Assembly: GCA_963691705.1 (NCBI GenBank)
Contig: OY829539.1
Coordinates: 21,932,407 to 21,996,406 of the forward strand
DNA: 64,000 nucleotides
Source: Viola odorata
Taxonomy: Eukaryota; Streptophyta; Magnoliopsida; Malpighiales; Violaceae
Direction: 5' to 3'
Within the stretch, counting starts at the first letter, position 1, and every line of letters starts with the position of its first letter. The notes under the pieces were generated by a model. It saw nothing but the letters and a program-made list of their open reading frames with translations, ran no database searches and was not told the DNA's origin. Shown piece by piece: positions 25,629 through 39,800 of the stretch. A program made the translations under genes and the position numbers.

Positions 25629-28600
25629 AAGACCATGCCCACAGCATGTCAAAATTTCAAGACCATGCCCACAGCATGTCAAAATTTTAATTTCAAAAGA
25701 CCATGCCCACGGCATGTCGATATTTCAAAGACCATGCCCACGGCATGTCGATATTTCAAAGACCATGCCCACGGCATGTCAAAATTTCAATTTCAAAAGA
25801 CCATGCCCACGACACGTCGATATTTCAAAGACCATGCCCACGACATGTCAAAATTTCAAGACCATGCCCACAGCATGTCAAAATTTTAATTTCAAAAGAC
25901 CATGCGCACGACATGTCGATACTTCAAAGACCATGCCCACAGCATGTAAAAATTTTAATTTCAAAAGACCTTGCCCACGGCATGTCGATATTTCAAAGAC
26001 CATGCCCACGGCATGTCAAAATTTCAAAACCATGCCCACAGCATGTCAAAATTTTAATTTCAAAAGACCATGCCCACGGCATGTCTATATTTCAAAGACC
26101 ATGCCCACGGCATGTCAAAATTTCAAAACCATGCCCACAGCATGTCAAAATTTTAATTTCAAAAGACCTTGCCCACGGCATGTCGATATTTAAAAGACCA
26201 TGCCCACAGCATGTCAAAATTTCAAGACCATGCCCACAGCATGTCAAAATTTTAATTTCAAAAGACCATGCCCACGGCATGTCAAAATTTCAAAACCATG
26301 CCCACAGCATGTCAAAATTTTAATTTCAAAAGACCATGCCCACGGCATGTCGATATTTCAAAGACCATGCCCACGGCATGTCGATATTTCAGAGACCATG
26401 CCCACGGCATGTCAAAATTTCAATTTCAAAAGACCATGCTCACGGCACGTCGATATTTCAAAGACCATGCCCACGGCATGTCGATATTTCAAAGACCATG
26501 CCCACGGCATGCCAAAATTTCAATTTCAAAAGACCATCCCCACGGCACGTCGATATTTCAAAGACCATGCCCACGACATGTCAAAATTTCAAGACCATGC
26601 CCACAGCATGTCAAAATTTTAATTTCAAAAGACCATGCCCACGACATGTCGATATTTCAAAGACCATGCCCACGGTCAAGACCATGCCCACAACTTGTCA
26701 AAATTTTAATTTCAAAAGACCATGCCCACGGCATGTCGATATTTCAAAGACCATGCCCACGGCATGTCAAAATTTCAAGACCATGCCCACAACATGTCAA
26801 AATTTTAATTTCAAAAGACCATGCCCACGGCATGTCGATATTTCAAAGACCATGCCCACAGAATGTCAAAATTTTAATTTCAAAAGACCTTGCCCACGGC
26901 ATGTCGATATTTAAAAGACCATGCCCACAGCATGTCAAAATTTCAAGACCATGCCCACAGCATGTCAAAATTTTAATTTCAAAAGACCATGCCCACGGCA
27001 TGTCGATATTTCAAAGACCATGCCCACGGCATGTCGATATTTCAAAGACCATGCCCACGGCATGTCGATATTTCAATTTCAAAAGACCATGCCCACGGCA
27101 CGTCGATATTTCAAAGACCATGCCCACGACATGTCAAAATTTCAAGACCATGCCCACAGCATGTCAAAATTTTAATTTCAAAAGACCATGCCCACGACAT
27201 GTCGATACTTCAAAGACCATGCCCACAGCATGTCAAAATTTTAATTTCAAAAGACCTTGCCCACAGCATGTCGATATTTAAAAGACCATGCCCACAGCAT
27301 GTCAAAATTTCAAGACCATGCCCACAGCATGTCAAAATTTTAATTTCAAAAGACCATGCCCACGGCATGTCGATATTTCAAAGACCATGCCCACGGCATG
27401 TCGATATTTCAAAGACCATGCCCACGGCATGTCAAAATATCAATTTCAAAAGACCATGCCCACGACACGTCGATATTTCAAAGACCATGCCCACGACATG
27501 TCAAAATTTCAAGACCATGCCCACAGCATGTCAAAATTTTAATTTCAAAAGACCATGCGCACGACATGTCGATACTTCAAAGACCATGCCCACAGCATGT
27601 CAAAATTTTAATTTCAAAAGACCTTGCCCACGGCATGTCGATATTTCAAAGACCATGCCCACGGCATGTCAAAATTTCAAAACCATGCCCACAGCATGTC
27701 AAAATTTTAATTTCAAAAGACCATGCCCACGGCATGTCTATATTTCAAAGACCATGCCCACGGCATGTCAAAATTTCAAAACCATGCCCACAACATGTCA
27801 AAATTTTAATTTCAAAAGACCTTGCCCACGGCATGTCGATATTTAAAAGACCATGCCCACAGCATGTCAAAATTTCAAGACCATGCCCACAGCATGTCAA
27901 AATTTTAATTTCAAAAGACCATGCCCACGGCATGTCAAAATTTCAAAACCATGCCCACAGCATGTCAAAATTTTAATTTCAAAAGACCATGCCCACGGCA
28001 TGTCGATATTTCAAAGACCATGCCCACGGCATGTCGATATTTCAGAGACCATGCCCACGGCATGTCAAAATTTCAATTTCAAAAGACCATGCTCACGGCA
28101 CGTCGATATTTCAAAGACCATGCCCACGGCATGTCGATATTTCAAAGACCATGCCCACGGCATGCCAAAATTTCAATTTCAAAAGACCATCCCCACGGCA
28201 CGTCGATATTTCAAAGACCATGCCCACGACATGTCAAAATTTCAAGACCATGCCCACAGCATGTCAAAATTTTAATTTCAAAAGACCATGCCCACGACAT
28301 GTCGATATTTCAAAGACCATGCCCACGGTCAAGACCATGCCCACAACTTGTCAAAATTTTAATTTCAAAAGACCATGCCCACGGCATGTCGATATTTCAA
28401 AGACCATGCCCACGGCATGTCAAAATTTCAAGACCATGCCCACAACATGTCAAAATTTTAATTTCAAAAGACCATGCCCACGGCATGTCGATATTTCAAA
28501 GACCATGCCCACAGAATGTCAAAATTTTAATTTCAAAAGACCTTGCCCACGGCATGTCGATATTTAAAAGACCATGCCCACAGCATGTCAAAATTTCAAG

Positions 28601-30210
28601 ACCATGCCCACAGCATGTCAAAATTTTAATTTCAAAAGACCATGCCCACGGCATGTCGATATTTCAAAGACCATGCCCACGGCATGTCGATATTTCAAAG
28701 ACCATGCCCACGGCATGTCGATATTTCAATTTCAAAAGACCATGCCCACGGCACGTCGATATTTCAAAGACCATGCCCACGACATGTCAAAATTTCAAGA
28801 CCATGCCCACAGCATGTCAAAATTTTAATTTCAAAAGACCATGCCCACGACATGTCGATACTTCAAAGACCATGCCCACAGCATGTCAAAATTTTAATTT
28901 CAAAAGACCTTGCCCACAGCATGTCGATATTTAAAAGACCATGCCCACAGCATGTCAAAATTTCAAGACCATGCCCACAGCATGTCAAAATTTTAATTTC
29001 AAAAGACCATGCCCACGGCATGTCGATATTTCAAAGACCATGCCCACGGCATGTCGATATTTCAAAGACCATGCCCACGGCATGTCAAAATATCAATTTC
29101 AAAAGACCATGCCCACGACACGTCGATATTTCAAAGACCATGCCCACGACATGTCAAAATTTCAAGACCATGCCCACAGCATGTCAAAATTTTAATTTCA
29201 AAAGACCATGCGCACGACATGTCGATACTTCAAAGACCATGCCCACAGCATGTCAAAATTTTAATTTCAAAAGACCTTGCCCACGGCATGTCGATATTTC
29301 AAAGACCATGCCCACGGCATGTCAAAATTTCAAAACCATGCCCACAGCATGTCAAAATTTTAATTTCAAAAGACCATGCCCACGGCATGTCTATATTTCA
29401 AAGACCATGCCCACGGCATGTCAAAATTTCAAAACCATGCCCACAACATGTCAAAATTTTAATTTCAAAAGACCTTGCCCACGGCATGTCGATATTTAAA
29501 AGACCATGCCCACAGCATGTCAAAATTTCAAGACCATGCCCACAGCATGTCAAAATTTTAATTTCAAAAGACCATGCCCACGGCATGTCAAAATTTCAAA
29601 ACCATGCCCACAGCATGTCAAAATTTTAATTTCAAAAGACCATGCCCACGGCATGTCGATATTTCAAAGACCATGCCCACGGCATGTCGATATTTCAGAG
29701 ACCATGCCCACGGCATGTCAAAATTTCAATTTCAAAAGACCATGCTCACGGCACGTCGATATTTCAAAGACCATGCCCACGGCATGTCGATATTTCAAAG
29801 ACCATGCCCACGGCATGCCAAAATTTCAATTTCAAAAGACCATCCCCACGGCACGTCGATATTTCAAAGACCATGCCCACGACATGTCAAAATTTCAAGA
29901 CCATGCCCACAGCATGTCAAAATTTTAATTTCAAAAGACCATGCCCACGACATGTCGATATTTCAAAGACCATGCCCACAACTTGTCAAAATTTTAATTT
30001 CAAAAGACCATGCCCACGGCATGTCGATATTTCAAAGACCATGCCCACGGCATGTCAAAATTTCAAGACCATGCCCACAACATGTCAAAATTTTAATTTC
30101 AAAAGACCATGCCCACGGCATGTCGATATTTCAAAGACCATGCCCACAGAATGTCAAAATTTTAATTTCAAAAGACCTTGCCCACGGCATGTCGATATTT
30201 AAAAGACCAT
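25270..30210 (+). repeat. 1,653-bp higher-order repeat, three tandem copies
   Basis: Three adjacent blocks (about 25,270-26,920, 26,921-28,573 and 28,574-30,208) align with a constant 1,653-bp offset. Copies 2 and 3 share the private variant CAAAATATCAATTTC (near 27,436 and 29,089), absent from copy 1, and appear almost identical, so they arose last. Copy 3 is 18 bp shorter: near 29,970 a core runs directly into ACAACTTG, showing loss of exactly one truncated 18-bp unit. All copies carry CATGCGCACGAC and CTTGTCAAAA variants in matching positions. Confidence 0.9.
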
Positions 30211-31798
30211 GCCCACAGCATGTCAAAATTTCAAGACCATGCCCACAGCATGTCAAAATTTTAATTTCAAAAGACCATGCCCACGGCATGTCGATATTTC
30301 AAAGACCATGCCCACGGCATGTCAAAATTTCAAAACCATGCCCACAGCATGTCAAAATTTTAATTTCAAAAGACCATGCCCACGGCATGTCGATATTTCA
30401 AAGACCATGCCCACGGCATGTCAAAATTTCAAAACCATGCCCACAGCATGTCAAAATTTTAATTTCAAAAGACCTTGCCCACGGCATGTCGATATTTAAA
30501 AGACCATACCCACAGCATGTCAAAATTTCAAGACCATGCCCACAGCATGTCAAAATTTTAATTTCAAAAGACCATGCCCACGGCATGTCAAAATTTCAAA
30601 ACCATGCCCACAGCATGTCAAAATTTTAATTTCAAAAGACCATGCCCACGGCATGTCGATATTTCAAAGACCATGCCCACGGCTTGTCAAAATTTCAAGA
30701 CCATGCCCACAGCATGTCAAAATTTTAATTTCAAAAGACCATGCCCACGACATGTCGATACTTCAAAGACCATGCCCACAGCATGTCAAAATTTTAATTT
30801 GAAAAGACCTTGCCCACGGCATGTCGATATTTAAAAGACCATGCCCACAGCATGTCAAAATTTCAAGACCATGCCCACAGCATGTCAAAATTTTAATTTC
30901 AAAAGACCATGCCCACGACATGTCGATATTTCAAAGACCATGCCCACGGCATGTCGATATTTGAATTTCAAAAGACCATGCCCACGGCACGTCGATATTT
31001 CAAAGACCATGCCCACGACATGTCAAAATTTCAAGACCATGCCCACAGCATGTCAAAATTTTAATTTCAAAAGACCATGCCCACGACATGTCGATACTTC
31101 AAAGACCATGCCCACAGCATGTCAAAATTTTAATTTCAAAAGACCTTGCCCACGGCATGTCGATATTTAAAAGACCATGCCCACAGCATGTCAAAATTTT
31201 AATTTCAAAAGACCATGCCCACGGCATGTCGATATTTCAAAGACCATGCCCACGGCATGTCAAAATTTCAATTTCAAAAGACCATGCCCACGGCACGTCG
31301 ATATTTCAAAGACCATGCCCACGACATGTCAAAATTTCAAGACAATGCCCACAGCATGTCAAAATTTTAATTTCAAAAGACCATGCCCACGACATGTCGA
31401 TATTTCAAAGACCATGCCCACGGTCAAGACCATGCCCACAACATGTCAAAATTTTAATTTCAAAAGACCATGCCCACGGCATGTCGATATTTCAAAGACC
31501 ATGCCCACGGCATGTCGATATTTCAAAGACCATGCCCACGGCATGTCAAAATTTCAAAACCATGCCCACGGCATGTCAAAATTTTAATTTCAAAAGACCA
31601 TGCCCACGGCATGTCGATATTTCAAAGACCATGCCCACGGCATGTCAAAATTTCAAAACCATGCCCACAGCATGTCAAAATTTTAATTTCAAAAGACCTT
31701 GCCCACGGCATGTCGATATTTAAAAGACCATGGCCACAGCATGTCAAAATTTCAAGACCATGCCCACAGCATGTCAAAATTTTAATTTCAAAAGATTA
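30210..31798 (+). repeat. Satellite of irregular order
   Basis: This stretch has the same monomers without a clear long period. It links the 1,653-bp repeat to the 2,993-bp repeat. Private variants include CGGCTTGTC near 30,683, AATTTGAAAAG near 30,798, GACAATGCCC near 31,343 and CATGGCCACAGC near 31,730. There is no gene or non-satellite sequence. Confidence 0.75.
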
Positions 31799-34700
31799 TG
31801 CCCACGGCATGTCAAAATTTCAAAACCATGCCCACAGCATGTCAAAATTTTAATTTCAAAAGACCATGCCCACGGCATGTCGATATTTCAAAGACCATGC
31901 CCACGGCATGTCGATATTTCAGAGACCATGCCCACGGCATGTCAAAATTTCAATTTCAAAAGACGATGCTCACGGCACGTCGATATTTCAAAGACCATGC
32001 CCACGGCATGTCGATATTTCAAAGACCATGCCCACGGCATGCCAAAATTTCAATTTCAAAAGACCATCCCCACGGCACGTCGATATTTCAAAGACCATGC
32101 CCACGACATGTCAAAATTTCAAGACCATGCCCACAGCATGTCAAAATTTTAATTTCAAAAGACCATGCCCACGACATGTCGATATTTCAAAGACCATGCC
32201 CACGGTCAGGACCATGCCCACAACATGTCAAAATTTTAATTTCAAAAGACCATGCCCATGACATGTCGATATTTCAAAGACCATGCCCACGGCATGTCAA
32301 AATTTCAAGACCATGCCCACAGCATGTCAAAATTTTAATTTCAAAAGACCATGCCCACGACATGTCGATATTTCAAAGACCATGCCCACGGTCAAGACCA
32401 TGCCCACAACATGTCAAAATTTTAATTTCAAAAGACCATGCCCACGGCATGTCGATATTTCAAAGACCATGCCCACGGCATGTCAAAATTTCAAAACCAT
32501 GCCCACAGCATGTCAAAATTTTAATTTCAAAAGACCATGCCCACGGCATGTCGATATTTCAAAGACCATGCCCACGGCATGTCAAAATTTCAAAACCATG
32601 CCCACAGCATGTCAAAATTTTAATTTCAAAAGACCTTGCCCACGGCATGTCGATATTTAAAAGACCATGCCCACAGCATGTCAAAATTTCAAGACCATGC
32701 CCATAGCATGTCAAAATTTTAATTTCAAAAGACCATGCCCACGACATGTCAAAATTTCAAAACCATGCCCACAGCATGTCAAAATTTTAATTTCAAAAGA
32801 CCATGCCCACAGCATGTCGATATTTCAAAGACCATGCCCACGGCATGTCGATATTTCAGAGACCATGCCCACGGCATGTCAAAATTTCAATTTCAAAAGA
32901 CCATGCTCACGGCACGTCGATATTTCAAAGACCATGCCCACGGCATGTCGATATTTCAAAGACCATGCCCACGGCATGCCAAAATTTCAATTTCAAAAGA
33001 CCATCCCCACGGCACGTCGATATTTCAAAGACCATGCCCACGACATGTCAAAATTTCAAGACCATGCCCACAGCATGTCAAAATTTTAATTTCAAAAGAC
33101 CATGCCCACGACATGTCGATATTTCAAAGACCATGCCCACGGTCAGGACCATGCCCACAACATGTCAAAATTTTAATTTCAAAAGACCATGCCCATGGCA
33201 TGTCGATATTTCAAAGACCATGCCCACGGCATGTCAAAATTTCAAGACCATGCCCACAGCATGTCAAAATTTTAATTTCAAAAGACCATGCCCACGGCAT
33301 GTCGATATTTCAAAGACCATGCCCACAGAATGTCAAAATTTTAATTTCAAAAGACCTTGCCCACGGCATGTCGATATTTAAAAGACCATGCCCACAGCAT
33401 GTCAAAATTTCAAGACCATGCCCACAGCATGTCAAAATTTTAATTTCAAAAGACCATGCCCACGGCATGTCGATATTTCAAAGACCATGCCCACGGCATG
33501 TCAAAATTTCAATTTCAAAAGACCATGCCTACGGCACGTCGATATTTCAAAGACCATGCCCACGACATGTCAAAATTTCAAGACCATGCCCACAGCATGT
33601 CAAAATTTTAATTTCAAAAGACCATGCCCACGACATGTCGATATTTCAAAGACCATGCCCACGGTCAAGACCATACCCACAACATGTCAAAATTTTAATT
33701 TCAAAAGACCATGCCCACGGCATGTCGATATTTCAAAGACCATGCCCACGGCATGTCAAAATTTCAAAACCATGCCCACAGCATGTCAAAATTTTAATTT
33801 CAAAAGACCATGCCCACGGCATGTGGATATTTCAAAGTCCATGCCCACGGCATGTTGATATTTCAGAGACCATGCCCACGGCATGTCAAAATTTCAATTT
33901 CAAAAGACCATGCTCACAGCACGTCGATATTTCAAAGACAATGCCCACGGCATGTCGATATTTCAAAGACCATGCCCACGACATGTCAAAATTTCAATTT
34001 CAAAAGACCATGCCCACGGCACGTCGATATTTCAAAGACCATGCCCACGACATGTCAAAATTTCAAGACCTTGCCCACAGCATGTCAAAATTTTAATTTC
34101 AAAAGACCATGCCCACGACATGTCGATATTTCAAAGACCATGCCCACGGTCAAGACCATGCCCACAACATGTCAAAATTTTAATTTCAAAAGACCATGCC
34201 CACGGCATGTCGATATTTCAAAGACCATGCCCACGGCATGTCGATATTTCAAAGACCATGCCCACGACATGTCAAAATTTCAAAACCATGCCCACGGTAT
34301 GTCAAAATTTTAATTTCAAAAGACCATGCCCACGGCATGTCGATATTTCAAAGACCATGCCCACGGCATGTCAAAATTTCAAAACCATGCCCACAGCATG
34401 TCAAAATTTTAATTTCAAAAGACCTTGCCCACGGCATGTCGATATTTAAAAGACCATGCCCACAGTATGTCAAAATTTCAAGACCATGCCCACAGCATGT
34501 CAAAATTTTAATTTCAAAAGACCATGCCCACGGCATGTCAAAATTTCAAAACCATGCCCACAGCATGTCAAAATTTTAATTTCAAAAGACCATGCCCACG
34601 GCATGTCGATATTTCAAAGACCATGCCCACGGCATGTCGATATTTCAGAGACCATGCCCACGGCATGTCAAAATTTCAATTTCAAAAGACGATGCTCACG

Positions 34701-36880
34701 GCACGTCGATATTTCAAAGACCATGCCCACGGCATGTCGATATTTCAAAGACCATGCCCACGGCATGCCAAAATTTCAATTTCAAAAGACCATCCCCACG
34801 GCACGTCGATATTTCAAAGACCATGCCCACGACATGTCAAAATTTCAAGACCATGCCCACAGCATGTCAAAATTTTAATTTCAAAAGACCATGCCCACGA
34901 CATGTCGATATTTCAAAGACCATGCCCACGGTCAGGACCATGCCCACAACATGTCAAAATTTTAATTTCAAAAGACCATGCCCATGGCATGTCGATATTT
35001 CAAAGACCATGCCCACGGCATGTCAAAATTTCAAGACCATGCCCACAGCATGTCAAAATTTTAATTTCAAAAGACCATGCCCACGGCATGTCGATATTTC
35101 AAAGACCATGCCCACAGAATGTCAAAATTTTAATTTCAAAGACCATGCCCACGGCATGTCGATATTTCAAAGACCATGCCCACGGCATGTCGATATTTCA
35201 AAGACCATGCCCACGGCATGTCAAAATTTCAATTTCAAAAGACCATGCCCACGGCACGTCGATATTTCAAAGACCATGCCCACGACATGTCAAAATTTCA
35301 AGACCATGCCCACAGCATGTCAAAATTTTAATTTCAAAAGACCATGCCCACGACATGTCGATATTTCAAAGACCATGCCCACGGTCAAGACCATGCCCAC
35401 AACATGTCAAAATTTTAATTTCAAAAGACCATGCCCACGGCATGTCGATATTTCAAAGACCATGCCCACGGCATGTCAAAATTTCAAAACCATGCCCACA
35501 GCATGTCAAAATTTTAATTTCAAAAGACCATGCCCACGGCATGTCGATATTTCAAAGACCATGCCCACGGCATGTCAAAATTTCAAAACCATGCCCACAG
35601 CATGTCAAAATTTTAATTTCAAAAGACCTTGCCCACGGGATGTCGATATTTAAAAGACCATGCCCACAGCATGTCAAAATTTCAAGACCATGCCCACAGC
35701 ATGTCAAAATTTTAATTTCAAAAGACCATGCCCACGGCATGTCAAAATTTCAAAACCATGCCCACAGCATGTCAAAATTTTAATTTCAAAAGACCATGCC
35801 CACAGCATGTCGATATTTCAAAGACCATGCCCACGGCATGTCGATATTTCAGAGACCATGCCCACGGCATGTCAAAATTTCAATTTCAAAAGACCATGCT
35901 CACGGCACGTCGATATTTCAAAGACCATGCCCACGGCATGTCGATATTTCAAAGACCATGCCCACGGCATGCCAAAATTTCAATTTCAAAAGACCATCCC
36001 CACGGCACGTCGATATTTCAAAGACCATGCCCACGACATGTCAAAATTTCAAGACCATGCCCACAGCATGTCAAAATTTTAATTTCAAAAGACCATGCCC
36101 ACGACATGTCGATATTTCAAAGACCATGCCCACGGTCAGGACCATGCCCACAACATGTCAAAATTTTAATTTCAAAAGACCATGCCCATGGCATGTCGAT
36201 ATTTCAAAGACCATGCCCACGGCATGTCAAAATTTCAAGACCATGCCCACAGCATGTCAAAATTTTAATTTCAAAAGACCATGCCCACGGCATGTCGATA
36301 TTTCAAAGACCATGCCCACAGAATGTCAAAATTTTAATTTCAAAAGACCTTGCCCACGGCATGTCGATATTTAAAAGACCATGCCCACAGCATGTCAAAA
36401 TTTCAAGACCATGCCCACAGCATGTCAAAATTTTAATTTCAAAAGACCATGCCCACGGCATGTCGATATTTCAAAGACCATGCCCACGGCATGTCGATAT
36501 TTCAAAGACCATGCCCACGGCATGTCAAAATTTCAATTTCAAAAGACCATGCCTACGGCACGTCGATATTTCAAAGACCATGCCCACGACATGTCAAAAT
36601 TTCAAGACCATGCCCACAGCATGTCAAAATTTTAATTTCAAAAGACCATGCCCACGACATGTCGATATTTCAAAGACCATGCCCACGGTCAAGACCATAC
36701 CCACAACATGTCAAAATTTTAATTTCAAAAGACCATGCCCACGGCATGTCGATATTTCAAAGACCATGCCCACGGCATGTCAAAATTTCAAAACCATGCC
36801 CACAGCATGTCAAAATTTTAATTTCAAAAGACCATGCCCACGGCATGTGGATATTTCAAAGTCCATGCCCACGGCATGTT
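31798..36880 (+). repeat. Interleaved duplications of 2,993 and 2,726 bp
   Basis: About 32,667-33,858 recurs at 35,660-36,882 (offset 2,993 bp, rising to 3,024 bp after one extra 31-bp monomer). About 31,798-32,260 recurs near 34,524 (offset 2,726 bp) and shares the rare variant AGACGATGCTCAC. The CCATCCCC marker lies at 32,064, 33,001, 34,790 and 35,994 (spacings 937, 1,789 and 1,204 bp). The pattern suggests a four-block unit partly duplicated with internal exchange. CGGTCAGGACC replaces CGGTCAAGACC throughout. Confidence 0.75.
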
Positions 36881-39800
36881 GATATTTCAGAGACCATGCC
36901 CACGGCATGTCAAAATTTCAATTTCAAAAGACCATGCTCACAGCATGTCGATATTTCAAAGACAATGCCCACGGCATGTCGATATTTCAAAGACAATGCC
37001 CACGACATGTCAAAATTTCAATTTCAAAAGACCATGCCCACGGCACGTCGATATTTCAAAGACCATGCCCACGACATGTCAAAATTTCAAGACCATGCCC
37101 ACAGCATGTCAAAATTTTAATTTCAAAAGACCATGCCCACGGCATGTCGATATTTCAAAGACCATGCCCACGGCATGTCAAAATTTCAAGACCATGCCCA
37201 CAGCATGTCAAAATTTTAATTTCAAAAGACCATGCCCACGGCATGTCGATATTTCAAAGACCATGCCCACGGCATGTCAAAATTTCAAAACCATGCCCAC
37301 AGAATGTCAAAATTTTAATTTCAAAAGACCTTGGCCACGGCATGTCGATATTTAAAAGACCATGCCCACAGCATGTCAAAATTTCAAGACCATGCCCATA
37401 GCATGTCAAAATTTTAATTTCAAAAGACCATGCCCACGACATGTCGATACTTCAAAGACCATGCCCACAGCATGTCAAAATTTTAATTTCAAAAGACCTT
37501 GCCCACGGCATGTCGATATTTAAAAGACCATGCCCACAGCATGTCAAAATTTCAAGACCATGCCCACAGCATGTCAAAATTTTAATTTCAAAAGACCATG
37601 CCCACGGCATGTCGATATTTCAAAGACCATGCCCACGGCATGTCAAAATTTCAATTTCAAAAGACCATGCCTACGGCACGTCGATATTTCAAAGACCATG
37701 CCCACGACATGTCAAAATTTCAAGACCATGCCCACAGCATGTCAAAATTTTAATTTCAAAAGACCATGCCCACGGCATGTCGATATTTCAAAGACCATGC
37801 CCACAGAATGTCAAAATTTTAATTTCAAAAGACCTTGCCCACGGCATGTCGATATTTAAAAGACCATGCCCACAGCATGTCAAAATTTCAAGACCATGCC
37901 CACAGCATGTCAAAATTTTAATTTCAAAAGACCATGCCCACGGCATGTCGATATTTCAAAGACCATGCCCACGGCATGCAAAATTTCAATTTCAAAAGAC
38001 CATGCCCACGGCATGTCGATATTTCAAAGACCATGCCCACGGCATGTCGATATTTCAAAGACCATGCCCACGGCATGTCAAAATTTCAATTTCAAAAGAC
38101 CATGCCTACGGCACGTCGATATTTCAAAGACCATGCCCACGACATGTCAAAATTTCAAGACCATGCCCACAGCATGTCAAAATTTTAATTTCAAAAGACC
38201 ATGCCCACGGCATGTCGATATTTCAAAGACCATGCCCACGGCATGTCAAAATTTCAATTTCAAAAGACCATGCCCACGGCACGTCGATATTTCAAAGCCC
38301 ATGCCCACGACATGTCAAAATTTCAAGACCATGCCCACAGCATGTCAAAATTTTAATTTCAAAAGACCATGCCCACGACATGTCGATATTTCAAAGACCA
38401 TGCCCACGGTCAAGACCATGCCCACAACATGTCAAAATTTTAATTTCAAAAGACCATGCCCACGGCATGTCGATATTTCAAAGACCATGCCCACGGCATG
38501 TCAAAATTTCAAAACCATGCCCACAGCATGTCAAAATTTTAATTTCAAAAGACCATGCCCACGGCATGTGGATATTTCAAAGTCCATGCCCACGGCATGT
38601 TGATATTTCAGAGACCATGCCCACGGCATGTCAAAATTTCAATTTCAAAAGACCATGCTCACAGCACGTCGATATTTCAAAGACAATGCCCACGGCATGT
38701 CGATATTTCAAAGACAATGCCCACGACATGTCAAAATTTCAATTTCAAAAGACCATGCCCACGGCACGTCGATATTTCAAAGACCATGCCCACGACATGT
38801 CAAAATTTCAAGACCATGCCCACAGCATGTCAAAATTTTAATTTCAAAAGACCATGCCCACGGCATGTCGATATTTCAAAGACCATGCCCACGGCATGTC
38901 AAAATTTCAAGACCATGCCCACAGCATGTCAAAATTTTAATTTCAAAAGACCATGCCCACGGCATGTCGATATTTCAAAGACCATGCCCACGGCATGTCA
39001 AAATTTCAAAACCATGCCCACAGAATGTCAAAATTTTAATTTCAAAAGACCTTGGCCACGGCATGTCGATATTTAAAAGACCATGCCCACAGCATGTCAA
39101 AATTTCAAGACCATGCCCATAGCATGTCAAAATTTTAATTTCAAAAGACCATGCCCACGACATGTCGATACTTCAAAGACCATGCCCACAGCATGTCAAA
39201 ATTTTAATTTCAAAAGACCTTGCCCACGGCATGTCGATATTTAAAAGACCATGCCCACAGCATGTCAAAATTTCAAGACCATGCCCACAGCATGTCAAAA
39301 TTTTAATTTCAAAAGACCATGCCCACGGCATGTCGATATTTCAAAGACCATGCCCACGGCATGTCGATATTTCAAAGACCATGCCCACGGCATGTCAAAA
39401 TTTCAATTTCAAAAGACCATGCCTACGGCACGTCGATATTTCAAAGACCATGCCCACGACATGTCAAAATTTCAAGACCATGCCCACAGCATGTCAAAAT
39501 TTTAATTTCAAAAGACCATGCCCACGGCATGTCGATATTTCAAAGACCATGCCCACAGAATGTCAAAATTTTAATTTCAAAAGACCTTGCCCACGGCATG
39601 TCGATATTTAAAAGACCATGCCCACAGCATGTCAAAATTTCAAGACCATGCCCACAGCATGTCAAAATTTTAATTTCAAAAGACCATGCCCACGGCATGT
39701 CGATATTTCAAAGACCATGCCCACGGCATGCAAAATTTCAATTTCAAAAGACCATGCCCACGGCATGTCGATATTTCAAAGACCATGCCCACGGCATGTC

